From contig JARLHQ010000003.1 of assembly GCA_031292175.1 (NCBI GenBank), positions 62,001 to 126,000 of the forward strand: a stretch of DNA of 64,000 nt. Reading direction: 5' to 3'. This document shows positions 40,015 to 49,986 of this stretch, one piece after another. The position numbers were made by a program, and so were the translations under genes. How positions within the stretch are numbered: position 1 is the stretch's first letter; the number at the start of each line of letters is the position of its first letter. This stretch comes from Humidesulfovibrio sp. (GTDB lineage: Bacteria; Desulfobacterota; Desulfovibrionia; Desulfovibrionales; Desulfovibrionaceae). The notes beneath the pieces were generated by a model that was not told the DNA's origin, searched no databases, and saw only the letters and a program-made list of their open reading frames with translations.

Positions 40015-41925
40015 ATGTGCGGCATTTGTGGAATTTACGCGCCAGGCGACGCTGGAGCGCTGGCCCCTCTGGCCGCCATGAACGCGTCTTTGGCCCATCG
40101 CGGTCCGGACGGCCATGGCCTGTGGACCGACCCGGATGCGTGCGTTGGCCTGGGGCACCGCCGGCTGGCCATCCTGGAGCTCTCGCCCTTGGGGCACCAG
40201 CCCATGCAGTCGGCCTCGGGCCGTTACGTGCTTTCCTACAACGGCGAAATCTTCAACCACGCCCGCCTGCGCGAGGAGCTCTCGCCCCTGGGGCACCCGT
40301 TCCGGGGTGGCTCGGACACGGAGGTTCTGCTCGCGGCCATCGAGCAGTGGGGACTCGCGGGCGCGCTCGGGCGCGCCATCGGCATGTTCGCCCTGGCCCT
40401 GTGGGACCGCCAGGAACGCCGTCTGTCGCTTGCGCGCGACCGGCTCGGCGTCAAACCCCTGTACCTGGGCCGCCTTGGCCTGGACGGACGGGGCGGCGTG
40501 CTCTTCGGCTCGGAGCTCAAGGCCCTGCGGCGGCATCCCGGCTTCAACGCGGGTCTGGACCGCGACGCCCTGGCGCTCTATTTCCGGCACAACTACATTC
40601 CGGCCCCGCACAGCATCTACGCCCAGGTGCAGAAGATCCTGCCCGGCGAGATCGTGACGTTCGCGCCCAGCGGCGAAACGCGCACGCGGTACTGGGACGC
40701 CGAAACGGTCTGGCGGCAAGGCTTCGCCGAGCCCTTCACCGCTGACGCGCAGGAGGTCACGGACGCCCTGGAGCGCCTGCTGCGGGACGCCGTGGCCCTG
40801 CGCATGCTGGCCGACGTGCCCGTGGGCGCGTTCCTGTCCGGCGGTGTGGACTCGAGCCTGGTCGCCGCGCTGATGCAGAAGCAAAGCGCCCGGCCGGTGC
40901 GCACCTTCTCCATCGGCTTCGCCGAGGCGGCCTACGACGAGGCCCCCCACGCGCGCGCCGTGGCCCGGCACCTGGGCTGCGCCCACACGGAGCTCACCGT
41001 CAGCGCGCACGATTTGCTGGACATCGTGCCGGACATGCCGCGCTTGTGGGACGAGCCCTTTGCCGATTCTTCGCAGATCCCCACGGCCATCCTCTGCCGT
41101 CTCACGCGGGGGCATGTCACCGTGGCCCTTTCCGGCGACGGGGGCGACGAGCTGTTCTCCGGCTATGAGCGCTACCCCTGGACCCTGCGCGCACACCGGC
41201 TCCTTTCCGTCGTGCCCGGCCCCCTGCGCCGCACGGCGCATGCGGCCCTGCGCCTCTTGCCCACCGCCTTCTGGGGCCTGCTTCCGCACGGACATAAGCT
41301 GCGCTGGCGGCTCGACGTCATGCGCGTCAGCGGTTTCGAGGCCCTGTACCGGCACTTCGTCTCGCATCTGAAGGACCCGCGCATCCTGGTGCCGGGCGCG
41401 CGGGAGCCGGAGTCCGCCGCCGCCCTGCTCCGCCCCCTGGGCGACACCACGGATGCGCGCCGGGCCTGGATGAGCCTGGCGGACATCCTGGGCTATCTGC
41501 CGGATGACATCCTGACCAAAGTGGACCGCGCCAGCATGGCCGTGGCCCTGGAAGCGCGCACGCCGCTTCTGGACCACCGGGTGGTGGAATTCGCCGCACA
41601 CGTGCCCCTGCACCTCAAGGTGGGCCCCGGCGGCCAAAGCAAATGGCTGTTGCGCCAGGTGCTGGGCCGCCATGTGCCCCAGGCCCTCGTGGACCGGCCC
41701 AAGATGGGCTTCGGCGTCCCCATCGCCGCCTGGCTCAGAGCCGAACTCAAAGCCTGGGCCGAGGATCTGCTCTCCCCAGCGACCATTCGCCGCCAGGGGA
41801 TTCTTGACGCCGCCTTTGTGGAACACATGTGGCGCGAATACCTGGCGGGCGAGGACAACTGGTGCCATTGCCTGTGGGACGTGCTCATGTTTCAGGCCTG
41901 GCTGGGCCAGGAGACCGCGCCATGA
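40015..41925 (+). CDS. asnB: Asparagine synthase (glutamine-hydrolysing)
   Basis: MCGICGIY Ntn-type N-terminus, YNGEIFN, SGGVDSSLVAALM, LSGDGGDELFSGYERY. Confidence 0.93.
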   Translation: MCGICGIYAPGDAGALAPLAAMNASLAHRGPDGHGLWTDPDACVGLGHRRLAILELSPLGHQPMQSASGRYVLSYNGEIFNHARLREELSPLGHPFRGGSDTEVLLAAIEQWGLAGALGRAIGMFALALWDRQERRLSLARDRLGVKPLYLGRLGLDGRGGVLFGSELKALRRHPGFNAGLDRDALALYFRHNYIPAPHSIYAQVQKILPGEIVTFAPSGETRTRYWDAETVWRQGFAEPFTADAQEVTDALERLLRDAVALRMLADVPVGAFLSGGVDSSLVAALMQKQSARPVRTFSIGFAEAAYDEAPHARAVARHLGCAHTELTVSAHDLLDIVPDMPRLWDEPFADSSQIPTAILCRLTRGHVTVALSGDGGDELFSGYERYPWTLRAHRLLSVVPGPLRRTAHAALRLLPTAFWGLLPHGHKLRWRLDVMRVSGFEALYRHFVSHLKDPRILVPGAREPESAAALLRPLGDTTDARRAWMSLADILGYLPDDILTKVDRASMAVALEARTPLLDHRVVEFAAHVPLHLKVGPGGQSKWLLRQVLGRHVPQALVDRPKMGFGVPIAAWLRAELKAWAEDLLSPATIRRQGILDAAFVEHMWREYLAGEDNWCHCLWDVLMFQAWLGQETAP

Positions 41926-42797
41926 CAACATCCTGGGATGAGGAGCTGCGCCGCGGGGAGCGCTTCGCCTTCGGGGCCAACTGGCGCGCCTTCCTGGCCC
42001 GGTTGAACCCGGAGCGTCTGCGCCAGGCCGAGGAGTCCCTGCGTGGACTGCTGGGCCAAGACAACCTCAGCGGCCTGCGCCTGCTGGACATGGGCTCCGG
42101 CTCCGGGCTGTTCTCCCTGGCCGCGCTGCTGTTGGGGGCTGTTGTGGTCTCCTGTGACTTTGACCCGGACTCCGTGGCCTGCACAGCTGGCCTGCGCCAA
42201 ACCTTCCTCCCGGACGACCCGGACTGGACGGTGCTGCACGGTTCCGTGCTGGACCACACATCCCTGGCCAAGTTGGGCAGCTTCGACGTGGTCTATTCCT
42301 GGGGCGTGCTGCACCACACCGGCGACCAGTGGACGGCTCTGGACAACGTGGCCCGGCTGGTGGCCCCAGGCGGACGGCTGGCCATCGCGTTGTACAACCA
42401 CCAGCCGTTCTTCACGCCGCTGCACCGGACCATGAAGCGCGCGGCCTGCCGCTGGCCGCACGCCGGGCGGCTCCTCATCGCCCCGGCATATGCCTTGGGC
42501 GTGGGCGCGGCCCTGGCCCTGGCCGACCTCGTGCGCGGCCGCAACCCGCTGGCCCGGCACAAGACCTCCGGCCTGCCGCGCGGCATGGATTTCTGGCACG
42601 ACGTCTGGGACTGGGTGGGCGGCTGGCCCTTTGAGACGAGCACGCCAGAACAAGTATTCAATTTCTGCCGCGCGCGGGGCTTCGAGCTGCGCACCCTGCG
42701 CACTGTGGGCGGCAAGTCCGGCTGCAACGAATTTGTGTTCGAGCGGACGATTCAATCCGCAGCCGACCGGAGTCCCGGCCCATGCGCCTTCTGCTGA
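41922..42797 (+). CDS. Class I SAM-dependent methyltransferase
   Basis: LRLLDMGSGSGLFSLAALLLGAVVVSCDFDPDSV; FDVVYSWGVLHHTGD. Confidence 0.88.
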   Translation: MTTSWDEELRRGERFAFGANWRAFLARLNPERLRQAEESLRGLLGQDNLSGLRLLDMGSGSGLFSLAALLLGAVVVSCDFDPDSVACTAGLRQTFLPDDPDWTVLHGSVLDHTSLAKLGSFDVVYSWGVLHHTGDQWTALDNVARLVAPGGRLAIALYNHQPFFTPLHRTMKRAACRWPHAGRLLIAPAYALGVGAALALADLVRGRNPLARHKTSGLPRGMDFWHDVWDWVGGWPFETSTPEQVFNFCRARGFELRTLRTVGGKSGCNEFVFERTIQSAADRSPGPCAFC

Positions 42798-43891
42798 GCA
42801 TCCCCAGCTTGGCCCTGGGCGGAGCCGAGCGCCAGTTCGCGGCCCTGGCCTCCGGGCTGGCCGCGCGCGGGCACGATGTCCTGGCCGTGACCTTGGGCCG
42901 GGGCGGGCCGCTGGCCGAGTCCCTGGGCCGAGCACGGCTCGTGGAGTTGGGCAAGGCCTCGCGCCTGGACAATCCCCTTGTGGCCCTAGGATTGGCCAGG
43001 CTGCTGCGGCGCGAAGCCCCGGCCGTCCACTACGCCTTTCTGCCCAGTTGCTGTGTGCTGGGGGCGCTTCTTGCACCGTTTTTCCCGGCCACGCGGCTGG
43101 TCCTGGGCGTGCGCGCCTCCAACGTCGCGGGCCTGGGCCTAGCCGGACGGCTGCTGCACTGGCTGGAGGCCCGGCTGTCCCGCCGCGCCGCCCTCGTCAT
43201 CGCCAATTCCCAGGTCGGGTTGCGCCATTGCCTGGAGCGCGGCTTTCCCGCTGCGCGCGCGCAGGTGGTGCCAAATGGCATCGACGCGGAGCGCTTCCGC
43301 CCGGAGCGGGCCCTCGGCGCGGAGCTGCGCAGGGCGTGGGGCGCGGGCGATGAAGACAGGCTCATCGGGCTGGTGGCCCGACTGGACCCCATGAAGGGGC
43401 ACGCAATATTTCTGGCGGCGGCGGCCCGCCTTGCGAGGCAACGGCCCGAGGCGCGTTTCGTGTGCGTGGGCGGCGGTCCGGCGGACTACGCCGCATTCTT
43501 GCGGGACCAGGCCAGGGCCCTGGGCCTTGACACGCGGCTGGTGTGGGCGGGGGAGCGCCCGAACATGCCCGCCGTGTACAACGCGCTCGATTTCGTCTGC
43601 CTGAGTTCGACCTACGGCGAGGGCTTTCCCAATGTCCTTGGCGAGGCCATGGCCTGCGGCGTGCCTTGCGTGGCCACGGACGTGGGCGACGCGACGCTGG
43701 TGCTGGGCGGCACGGGCGTAGTGGTGCGTCCCGGCGACGCCATGGCTTTGGCGGAGGGATTGGCGGAGATGCTGGAGCGGCTGGGATGTGGAGACGTTGG
43801 CCTGGGGATGGCCTGCCGTGCGCACGTGTTGGCGGAGTTTTCCACTCCACGCATGGTGCTGGCCACAGAGGTTTTGCTCCGTGGTTTGTGA
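42782..43891 (+). CDS. Family 4 glycosyltransferase
   Basis: MRLLLSIPSLALGGAERQFAALASGLAARGHDV; VPNGIDAERFRPE; LSSTYGEGFPNVLGEAMACGVPCVATDVGDA. Confidence 0.92.
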   Translation: MRLLLSIPSLALGGAERQFAALASGLAARGHDVLAVTLGRGGPLAESLGRARLVELGKASRLDNPLVALGLARLLRREAPAVHYAFLPSCCVLGALLAPFFPATRLVLGVRASNVAGLGLAGRLLHWLEARLSRRAALVIANSQVGLRHCLERGFPAARAQVVPNGIDAERFRPERALGAELRRAWGAGDEDRLIGLVARLDPMKGHAIFLAAAARLARQRPEARFVCVGGGPADYAAFLRDQARALGLDTRLVWAGERPNMPAVYNALDFVCLSSTYGEGFPNVLGEAMACGVPCVATDVGDATLVLGGTGVVVRPGDAMALAEGLAEMLERLGCGDVGLGMACRAHVLAEFSTPRMVLATEVLLRGL

Positions 43892-43923
43892 AAAATTCCA
43901 AGACGGGCGGAAGACAAAAAAGA

Positions 43924-43950
43924 GCCGGGCAGGCCCCCCACCTGCCCGGC
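43924..43950 (-). terminator. Terminator-like hairpin, U-tract on the minus strand
   Basis: GCCGGGCAGG-7 nt-CCTGCCCGGC; minus strand continues TCTTTTTTGTCT. Confidence 0.45.
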
Positions 43951-44174
43951 AGACACGTCGGTCCAACCGACGCGGCCGCCGGGAACGTTGCCGCCCGGCG
44001 CACGACACGATTTAAACAATATCCGTACCAAACAAGTCAAGCCATAATATTTCAACATATTGGGAAAAAGTGTGGAGAATTCTTCACTGAAGGCTGGTCA
44101 ATATTCTGTCTCTGCTGTATGCTTAAACCGGAATCATTCTGTTTTTGCCAGAATAGCCCCTGCGGAGGTTGCCC

Positions 44175-45611
44175 ATGCCGACCGTTCTTGTGGTGGATGA
44201 CGACGATCTCTTCCGCGAACTCCTTTGCACTTCTATCGAGCGCAACGGCCATACGGCCATCGGAGCAGGAACTCTCGCCCAAGCCCGGCGTGCCCTGGTG
44301 GAGCGGGAAGTGGACGTGGTCTACCTCGACGTGCGGCTGCCCGACGGCTCAGGCATTGAGGCGCTGGAGGGCTTGCGCTCGGCCCAGGACCCGCCGGAGG
44401 TGATCATCGTCACCGGCCAGGGCGACCCGGATGGAGCGGAACTGGCCTTGCGCTGCGGCGCCTGGGACTACATCGAAAAGCCCGCCTCCGTGGACCGCAT
44501 GACCTTGCCCATGTTGCGCGCCCTCTCCTTCCGCTCGGAAAAACGTCGGCGCCATACCCCATCGTTGGTAGAACGATCCGGAATTATTGGGAAAAGCCAA
44601 CGGCTTGCAGCCTGCCTAGCCCAGGCGGGCATGGCCGCAGCCAGCGGCGTGGACGTGTTCATCACCGGCGAAACAGGGACCGGCAAGGAAATTTTCGCTC
44701 GGGCCATCCACGCCAGCGGTGGTCACGCCCAGGGGCCGTTCGTGGTCGTCGATTGCACGACGCTCCCTGGAAATCTTGCGGAAAGCGTTCTCTTCGGCCA
44801 CGAACGCGGTTCCTTCACCGGTGCCGACCGCCGGCAGACCGGCCTCATCGAGCAGGCCGACGGCGGCACGTTGTTTTTGGACGAGGTGGGCGAGCTCCCC
44901 CTCGGCATTCAGGCGAAATTCCTGCGCGTGCTGCAGGAACGCTGCTACCGGCCCGTTGGCGGCGGGCAGATGCACAAAAGTGACTTCCGGCTGGTGGCCG
45001 CCACCAACCGCGATCTCACGACCATGGCCAAGCGCGGCGAATTCCGCCACGACCTGCTGTACCGGTTGGGAGCCTTCTGCCTGGAGCTGCCACCCTTGCG
45101 TGAACGCGATGGCGACATCCAGGCCTTGCTGGAATGGCGGCTCGCGCGGCATGCCTCGCACACCCGCGACGCAAGCCCCTCGGCCAGCCCAGAGTACCTG
45201 GACCTCCTGCTCTCGCACAATTGGCCCGGCAATGTGCGCGAACTTCTGCAAACCGTGGACATGAGCCTTGTGGCCGCGCATGGTGAGAAAGTGCTGTTGC
45301 CCCAGCACCTGCCTCTGGAATTGCGTGTGCGGCTCATGCGCGGCCAGGTGGCTTCCCGGGCCTTTGCCGCGCACCCCCTCCTGGCTTCCACGGTGATCGA
45401 CCTGCGGCCTTGGCGGGAACACCGCGTGGATGTTCTGGAAAAAACGGAAAAAGACTACTTTTCCGCCTTGATGGCCTTTACCGCGGGCGATGCCGCCCAG
45501 GCCTCGGAATTATCCGGACTCAAGTCAGCCCGGCTTTATGAACTGCTCAACAAGCATGGCTTGGTGCGGGGACGGCGTGTGCAGGAGAATACTCCGGAAA
45601 GTCCGGAATAA
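44175..45611 (+). CDS. Sigma-54-type response regulator with variant GSFTGA loop
   Basis: VLVVDDDDLFREL; GETGTGKEIFARAIHASG; GHERGSFTGADRRQTGLIEQADGGTLFLDEVGELPL. Confidence 0.92.
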   Translation: MPTVLVVDDDDLFRELLCTSIERNGHTAIGAGTLAQARRALVEREVDVVYLDVRLPDGSGIEALEGLRSAQDPPEVIIVTGQGDPDGAELALRCGAWDYIEKPASVDRMTLPMLRALSFRSEKRRRHTPSLVERSGIIGKSQRLAACLAQAGMAAASGVDVFITGETGTGKEIFARAIHASGGHAQGPFVVVDCTTLPGNLAESVLFGHERGSFTGADRRQTGLIEQADGGTLFLDEVGELPLGIQAKFLRVLQERCYRPVGGGQMHKSDFRLVAATNRDLTTMAKRGEFRHDLLYRLGAFCLELPPLRERDGDIQALLEWRLARHASHTRDASPSASPEYLDLLLSHNWPGNVRELLQTVDMSLVAAHGEKVLLPQHLPLELRVRLMRGQVASRAFAAHPLLASTVIDLRPWREHRVDVLEKTEKDYFSALMAFTAGDAAQASELSGLKSARLYELLNKHGLVRGRRVQENTPESPE

Positions 45612-45766
45612 GTCCCCCACGCGGCAACTTACGGAAGGGATCATGCCACTGTTTTTGTGGCGCTGGGCCGCGCTGCGGCGTTTGGAACGAAATTTGATAC
45701 TCACTGAACGTTGCGCGGGTCCAAGAGGCCTTGGGCCATGCCGACCCGCCAATGGGAGGAAAGCCA

Positions 45767-46132
45767 ATGAGCAAAGTCCTCATCGCTGAAGACGACCCCA
45801 TCTCCCAGCGTTTCGTCTCCGCCATCGTGGAGCGGATGGGACACTGCGCCCTGGTGAGCCCAAACGGGCGCCATGCGTGGGAGGCCCTGACCGCCGAGAA
45901 CCATTTCAAACTGCTCATCACCGACATCATGATGCCCGGCATGGACGGAACGACGCTGATCCGCACACTGCGGGCGGATGAGCGCTTCAAGGACCTGCCC
46001 GTGGTGATCATGTCCGCGTTCATTGGCGTATCGGAAATTTCCAATCTTCTGGGCATCGGGGCCACATGGTTCATGCCCAAGCCAGTGGATCGCGCTGTGC
46101 TGGAGGATTATGTGAAGCGGGCCCTGGGATAG
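45767..46132 (+). CDS. Single-domain response regulator (CheY-like)
   Basis: MSKVLIAEDDPISQRFVSAIVE ... LLITDIMMPGMDG ... MPKPVDR. Confidence 0.9.
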   Translation: MSKVLIAEDDPISQRFVSAIVERMGHCALVSPNGRHAWEALTAENHFKLLITDIMMPGMDGTTLIRTLRADERFKDLPVVIMSAFIGVSEISNLLGIGATWFMPKPVDRAVLEDYVKRALG

Positions 46133-46156
46133 GCTTACAAGACAAGGCGGCCGTCC

Positions 46157-49100
46157 ATGCGTCATCCCCTGGTCCAGCGCCGAGACCACAGTCTCAGCCG
46201 ACCGCAGAACCGGCTCTGCCTCCGCGTCCAAGGCCCACGCCGCCGCCGGACGGGCCCGCGCCCAACAGGGCTTCTCGCCGCGGTCCTGTTCGCCGCAATC
46301 CTCTTTTTCCCGCAAGCCCCCTGGGGTCCACGGCAGGCCATGGCCGCCGCTCCCGAAGGCCAGGAGCTCGTGGCCGTGGTCCCGGCCAGCCTGCCCCCCT
46401 TCTACACCACCACCCCGGACGGCACGCCTTCCGGCTTCGCCGTGGAGGTCCTGCGCCAAGTGGCCGCCCGCGCGGGCTACCATCTGCGCATCATCACCAC
46501 GACCACGCCTGATGACGCCGGCCGCCTGCTGGAACAGGGCACCGCGCAGGTGCTGCCCGGCATGGGCGTCAGCCCGGAGCGCAGCCAGCGTTTTGCCTTC
46601 ACCCGGCCCATCGAAACCCACCCCGTGCACATCTTCACCCGCACCTCAGGCCCCCACCTTGAAAGCTTGGCCGCTCTGAGGGGGCTGCGGGTTTCGTTGC
46701 TCGCCGCCAGCATTCCCCTGGACCGACTGAGCAAAGATCAGGCGATCATCATCAACCAGTCCCAATCCCTGTCCCAGGCCCTGTTCGATCTCATTTCCGG
46801 CGGTACCGACGCCCTTGTTTTCCAAAGCCCTTTGGTGGAGCAGGCCGCCAGCGCCGCCGGGATCTCAGACCAACTCAGCCGCAGCCACCAACCCCTGTTC
46901 GAAGTGAGCGAGGCCATCGCCGTCAACCGCGGCCGCATGGACGTGCTGGCACGACTGGACGCGGCCTTGGGCAGCTACCGGGACACCCCGGCGTTCCGCT
47001 CCCTGTACCAGGCCTGGCACAAGGAGCCGGACCCGCCGTTTTTGCCTCCGACCACCCTCTGGATTGTGGCCGGCCTGTTCCTCGCCCTAACCGCATCGCT
47101 GCTCTTGTGGCGCTATGTGTCGCTCTTGCACATGAACCGCAAGCTCCTCACCGCGTTGGGCTCACGGGACAGCGCCCTGGCTGAGCTGCGCTTAACCCAG
47201 GACCGCATGGAGACCCTGCTCACCCTCACCCACATGGGTGGCGATGACACGGACAGCCTGATCAACTTCGCCCTGGAAGAGGGCGTGCGCCTCACCGGCA
47301 GCGGCATGGGCTTTCTTTTCTTTGTGGAGGGCGAGGACATCGACCTCTCCCGGGTGCACTGGTCACGCGGCGGCTTTCAGCATAACGTCGTGCCTGTGGC
47401 CCGCGTCTATCCCATTGCGCAGGCTGGACTTTGGGCCGAATGTCTGCGCACAAAAACCCCCTTGGTGATCAACGACTACGCCGCTGCCCCCGGTTTCAAG
47501 GAACTTCCCCCGGGCCACGCCAAACTTGAGCGCTTCATGGCCGTGCCCCTGGTGGAGAACGACCAGGCCGTGGCGGTCTTCGGCATGGCCAACAAAAGCA
47601 CGCCCTACGATGCCAACGACACCCGGCAGCTCCAGCTCTTTCTGGTCGGCCTGTGGCGGGTGCTGGCCTCCCGCCGTGATGCCGAGGCCATCCGCCAGGC
47701 CAAGGACTACGCCGAAAGCCTCATCGAGGGTGCCAACGCCATGCTCGTCGGGCTGGACACAGAGGGCCGCATCACCGTGTTCAATGCCGCTGCGGAGACC
47801 ATCAGCGGGTTCACCCGCGCCGAGGCGCTGGGGCGCGACTGGTTCCTCCTCGTACTGCCTGGACACCTGGCCACGGCCAGCGCAGCGCGCTACCGCGACT
47901 TCATGGCCGGGCGCGCGTCGTTGCCCCGGCAGCACGAAAGCGTGCTGCGCACCAAGTCTGGCCAGCTGCGGCACATCTCCTGGCAGAACAGCCTGCTCAG
48001 GCAGGCCGAGGCCGTCACCGGGACCATCTCCTATGGCATCGACATCACTGAGCAAAAACAAGCCGAGGCGAAGCTGCGCCGCCTGCACCGGGCCATTGAG
48101 CAAGTTGCCGAGGGGGTGCTCATTGCCGACGAGTCCGGACTGATCCTGTATGCCAACCCGGCCTTCGAACGCATGACGGGACTGAGGCGTGGCAGCGTGC
48201 CCCCCAGGGACCTGTCCGTGTTCGATCTCGACATTTCCGTGCTCGACCACCACAGCTTCGCCGTTTTGGGCGAGGGCCAGGAAAGGGCCTGGCGCGGCAC
48301 CTGCGTGTTCACTAAGTCCGGCTGCGCGCCCGTGGAGGTGGAGTTCACCGTGTCCGCCATCCGCAGCCGGGCAGACAGGCTGGTGAGCCATGTGGCCGTG
48401 TGCCGCGACGTCACCGAGAAGCGGCTCTTGGAGCACCAGCTCTGGCAAGCCCAAAAAATGGAGGCCCTGGGCACGCTGGCAGGTGGGATCGCGCATGACT
48501 TCAACAATCTGCTGGCGTCCATCATGGGCTTCACCGAGCTCGCCCTGGATGACACCACCAAGGAGTCGCGAGGACGCGCTTGCCTGGAGCGCGTGCTGGG
48601 GGCCAGCTTGCGTGCCCGCGAGCTGGTGCGCCAAATTCTTTCCTTCAGCCGCCGCAGCGAGCACAAGCTCAGGCACCTGCGCGCCGACAGCGTGGTGGCC
48701 GAGGCCCTCAAACTGCTGGAGGCTTCCCTGGCCAAGAACATCGACATCCAAAGCGAGCTGAACGCCGAGGCCACCATTCTGGCCGACCCCTCGCAGATCC
48801 ACCAGATCGTTATGAATCTGTGCACCAATGCCGCCCAGGCCATGCAGGGCACCGGCGGCCGGCTTCTTGTGCGCACCAGCGTCGGCCCGCTTCCGCCAGA
48901 ACTGGCCGCGCGTCACCGCCTACCGCCGGGCGAGTACCTCTCACTGCTGGTGGAGGACCAGGGGCCGGGCATTGGACCGGAGCTGCTCGTCCGCATCTTT
49001 GATCCCTTCTTCACCACCAAGGCGCCGGGCGAAGGCACCGGCCTCGGCCTGGCCGTCGTGCATGGCATCGTAACCAGCCTGGGTGGGACCGTGTGGGCGG

Positions 49101-49585
49101 AGAGCGAGCCGGGCCAGAGCACGCGTTTCCAGATCCTTCTGCCCACCCAGGCCAACGTCGAGGAAGCCCCGTGCAACGCCCCGTCCGGCGACCTGCGCGG
49201 GCAGGAGCGCATCCTCCTTGTGGACGACGAACCCGATCTGTTGGAGCTGGGTCAGCTGGCCCTGACTCCGCTAGGCTACCGCGTGGACACCCAAAGCTCG
49301 TCGGAAGCGGCGCTGCGACTGCTGCTGGACGAGCCCCACGCCTTTGACCTCGTCATCACCGACATGAACATGCCCCAGTTGAGCGGCGTGCAGCTTATCG
49401 AAGGCCTGCGCCCTGTGCGCCCCGATCTGCCCATCATCATCATCACCGGCTTCAGCAGGACCATCCCCCTGGATCGCCTGAAACCCCTTGGCGTTGTCCG
49501 GCTCCTGCCCAAGCCCTTTTCCACGAGCGAGCTGGCCCTGGCCGTACGCCAGGCGCTTGCTTCGCAAACAGGAGGGGAGTCATGA
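46157..49585 (+). CDS. Hybrid sensor histidine kinase: SBP_bac_3-like periplasmic domain, TM, GAF, PAS/PAC, HisKA, HATPase_c, receiver
   Basis: PPFYTTTPDGTPSGFAVEVLRQVAARAGY; GTLAGGIAHDFNNLLASIMGFTELA; DPFFTTKAPGEGTGLGLAVVHGIV; ILLVDDEPDLLEL. Confidence 0.92.
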   Translation: MRHPLVQRRDHSLSRPQNRLCLRVQGPRRRRTGPRPTGLLAAVLFAAILFFPQAPWGPRQAMAAAPEGQELVAVVPASLPPFYTTTPDGTPSGFAVEVLRQVAARAGYHLRIITTTTPDDAGRLLEQGTAQVLPGMGVSPERSQRFAFTRPIETHPVHIFTRTSGPHLESLAALRGLRVSLLAASIPLDRLSKDQAIIINQSQSLSQALFDLISGGTDALVFQSPLVEQAASAAGISDQLSRSHQPLFEVSEAIAVNRGRMDVLARLDAALGSYRDTPAFRSLYQAWHKEPDPPFLPPTTLWIVAGLFLALTASLLLWRYVSLLHMNRKLLTALGSRDSALAELRLTQDRMETLLTLTHMGGDDTDSLINFALEEGVRLTGSGMGFLFFVEGEDIDLSRVHWSRGGFQHNVVPVARVYPIAQAGLWAECLRTKTPLVINDYAAAPGFKELPPGHAKLERFMAVPLVENDQAVAVFGMANKSTPYDANDTRQLQLFLVGLWRVLASRRDAEAIRQAKDYAESLIEGANAMLVGLDTEGRITVFNAAAETISGFTRAEALGRDWFLLVLPGHLATASAARYRDFMAGRASLPRQHESVLRTKSGQLRHISWQNSLLRQAEAVTGTISYGIDITEQKQAEAKLRRLHRAIEQVAEGVLIADESGLILYANPAFERMTGLRRGSVPPRDLSVFDLDISVLDHHSFAVLGEGQERAWRGTCVFTKSGCAPVEVEFTVSAIRSRADRLVSHVAVCRDVTEKRLLEHQLWQAQKMEALGTLAGGIAHDFNNLLASIMGFTELALDDTTKESRGRACLERVLGASLRARELVRQILSFSRRSEHKLRHLRADSVVAEALKLLEASLAKNIDIQSELNAEATILADPSQIHQIVMNLCTNAAQAMQGTGGRLLVRTSVGPLPPELAARHRLPPGEYLSLLVEDQGPGIGPELLVRIFDPFFTTKAPGEGTGLGLAVVHGIVTSLGGTVWAESEPGQSTRFQILLPTQANVEEAPCNAPSGDLRGQERILLVDDEPDLLELGQLALTPLGYRVDTQSSSEAALRLLLDEPHAFDLVITDMNMPQLSGVQLIEGLRPVRPDLPIIIITGFSRTIPLDRLKPLGVVRLLPKPFSTSELALAVRQALASQTGGES

Positions 49586-49986
49586 GCCAATGCATTCTTG
49601 TGGTTGACGACGACGGCGACGTGCGCGAATTGGTATGCCGGATGCTTGAGCAGGACGGCTACCGCGCCGTGCCGGCCGATGGCGGCAAACAGGCCCTGGA
49701 TCAACTCGGTCTGCTGAACCCGGACCTGGTCATCACCGACGTGGTTATGCCTGAGGTGGACGGATTCGAGGTGCTGCTCAAGCTGCGAAATCTGGCCCCA
49801 AAGGCCAAGGCCCTGGTGATATCGGGCGGCGGTCGCGTCGGCCCGGACATCTATCTGGAGACGGCAAGACGGCTCGGCGCCGGTGTCGTTTTGCGCAAGC
49901 CCTTCACCCGCGCCGAAATGCTCGAAGCCGTGCGGCAAGCCCTTGGCCAGAACACCGTCCTTCAACTCCACAGGCAGGAACCATGA
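49582..49986 (+). CDS. Single-domain response regulator
   Basis: CILVVDDDGDVRELVCRML ... DLVITDVVMPEVDGFEVL. Confidence 0.9.
   Translation: MSQCILVVDDDGDVRELVCRMLEQDGYRAVPADGGKQALDQLGLLNPDLVITDVVMPEVDGFEVLLKLRNLAPKAKALVISGGGRVGPDIYLETARRLGAGVVLRKPFTRAEMLEAVRQALGQNTVLQLHRQEP

Noticed and set aside
39604-41931. 775-aa reverse ORF antisense to asnB
   Set aside because: asnB on the + strand is unambiguous; shadow ORF
43924-43950. Terminator of the GT4 gene on the + strand
   Set aside because: Stem is strong but the T-tract lies on the minus strand; kept only as a low-confidence minus-oriented hairpin
45690-45710. Sigma-54-like promoter TTGGAACGAAATTTGATA before the receiver gene at 45767
   Set aside because: The -12 GC dinucleotide is not preserved (GG-N10-GA), so the match is too weak
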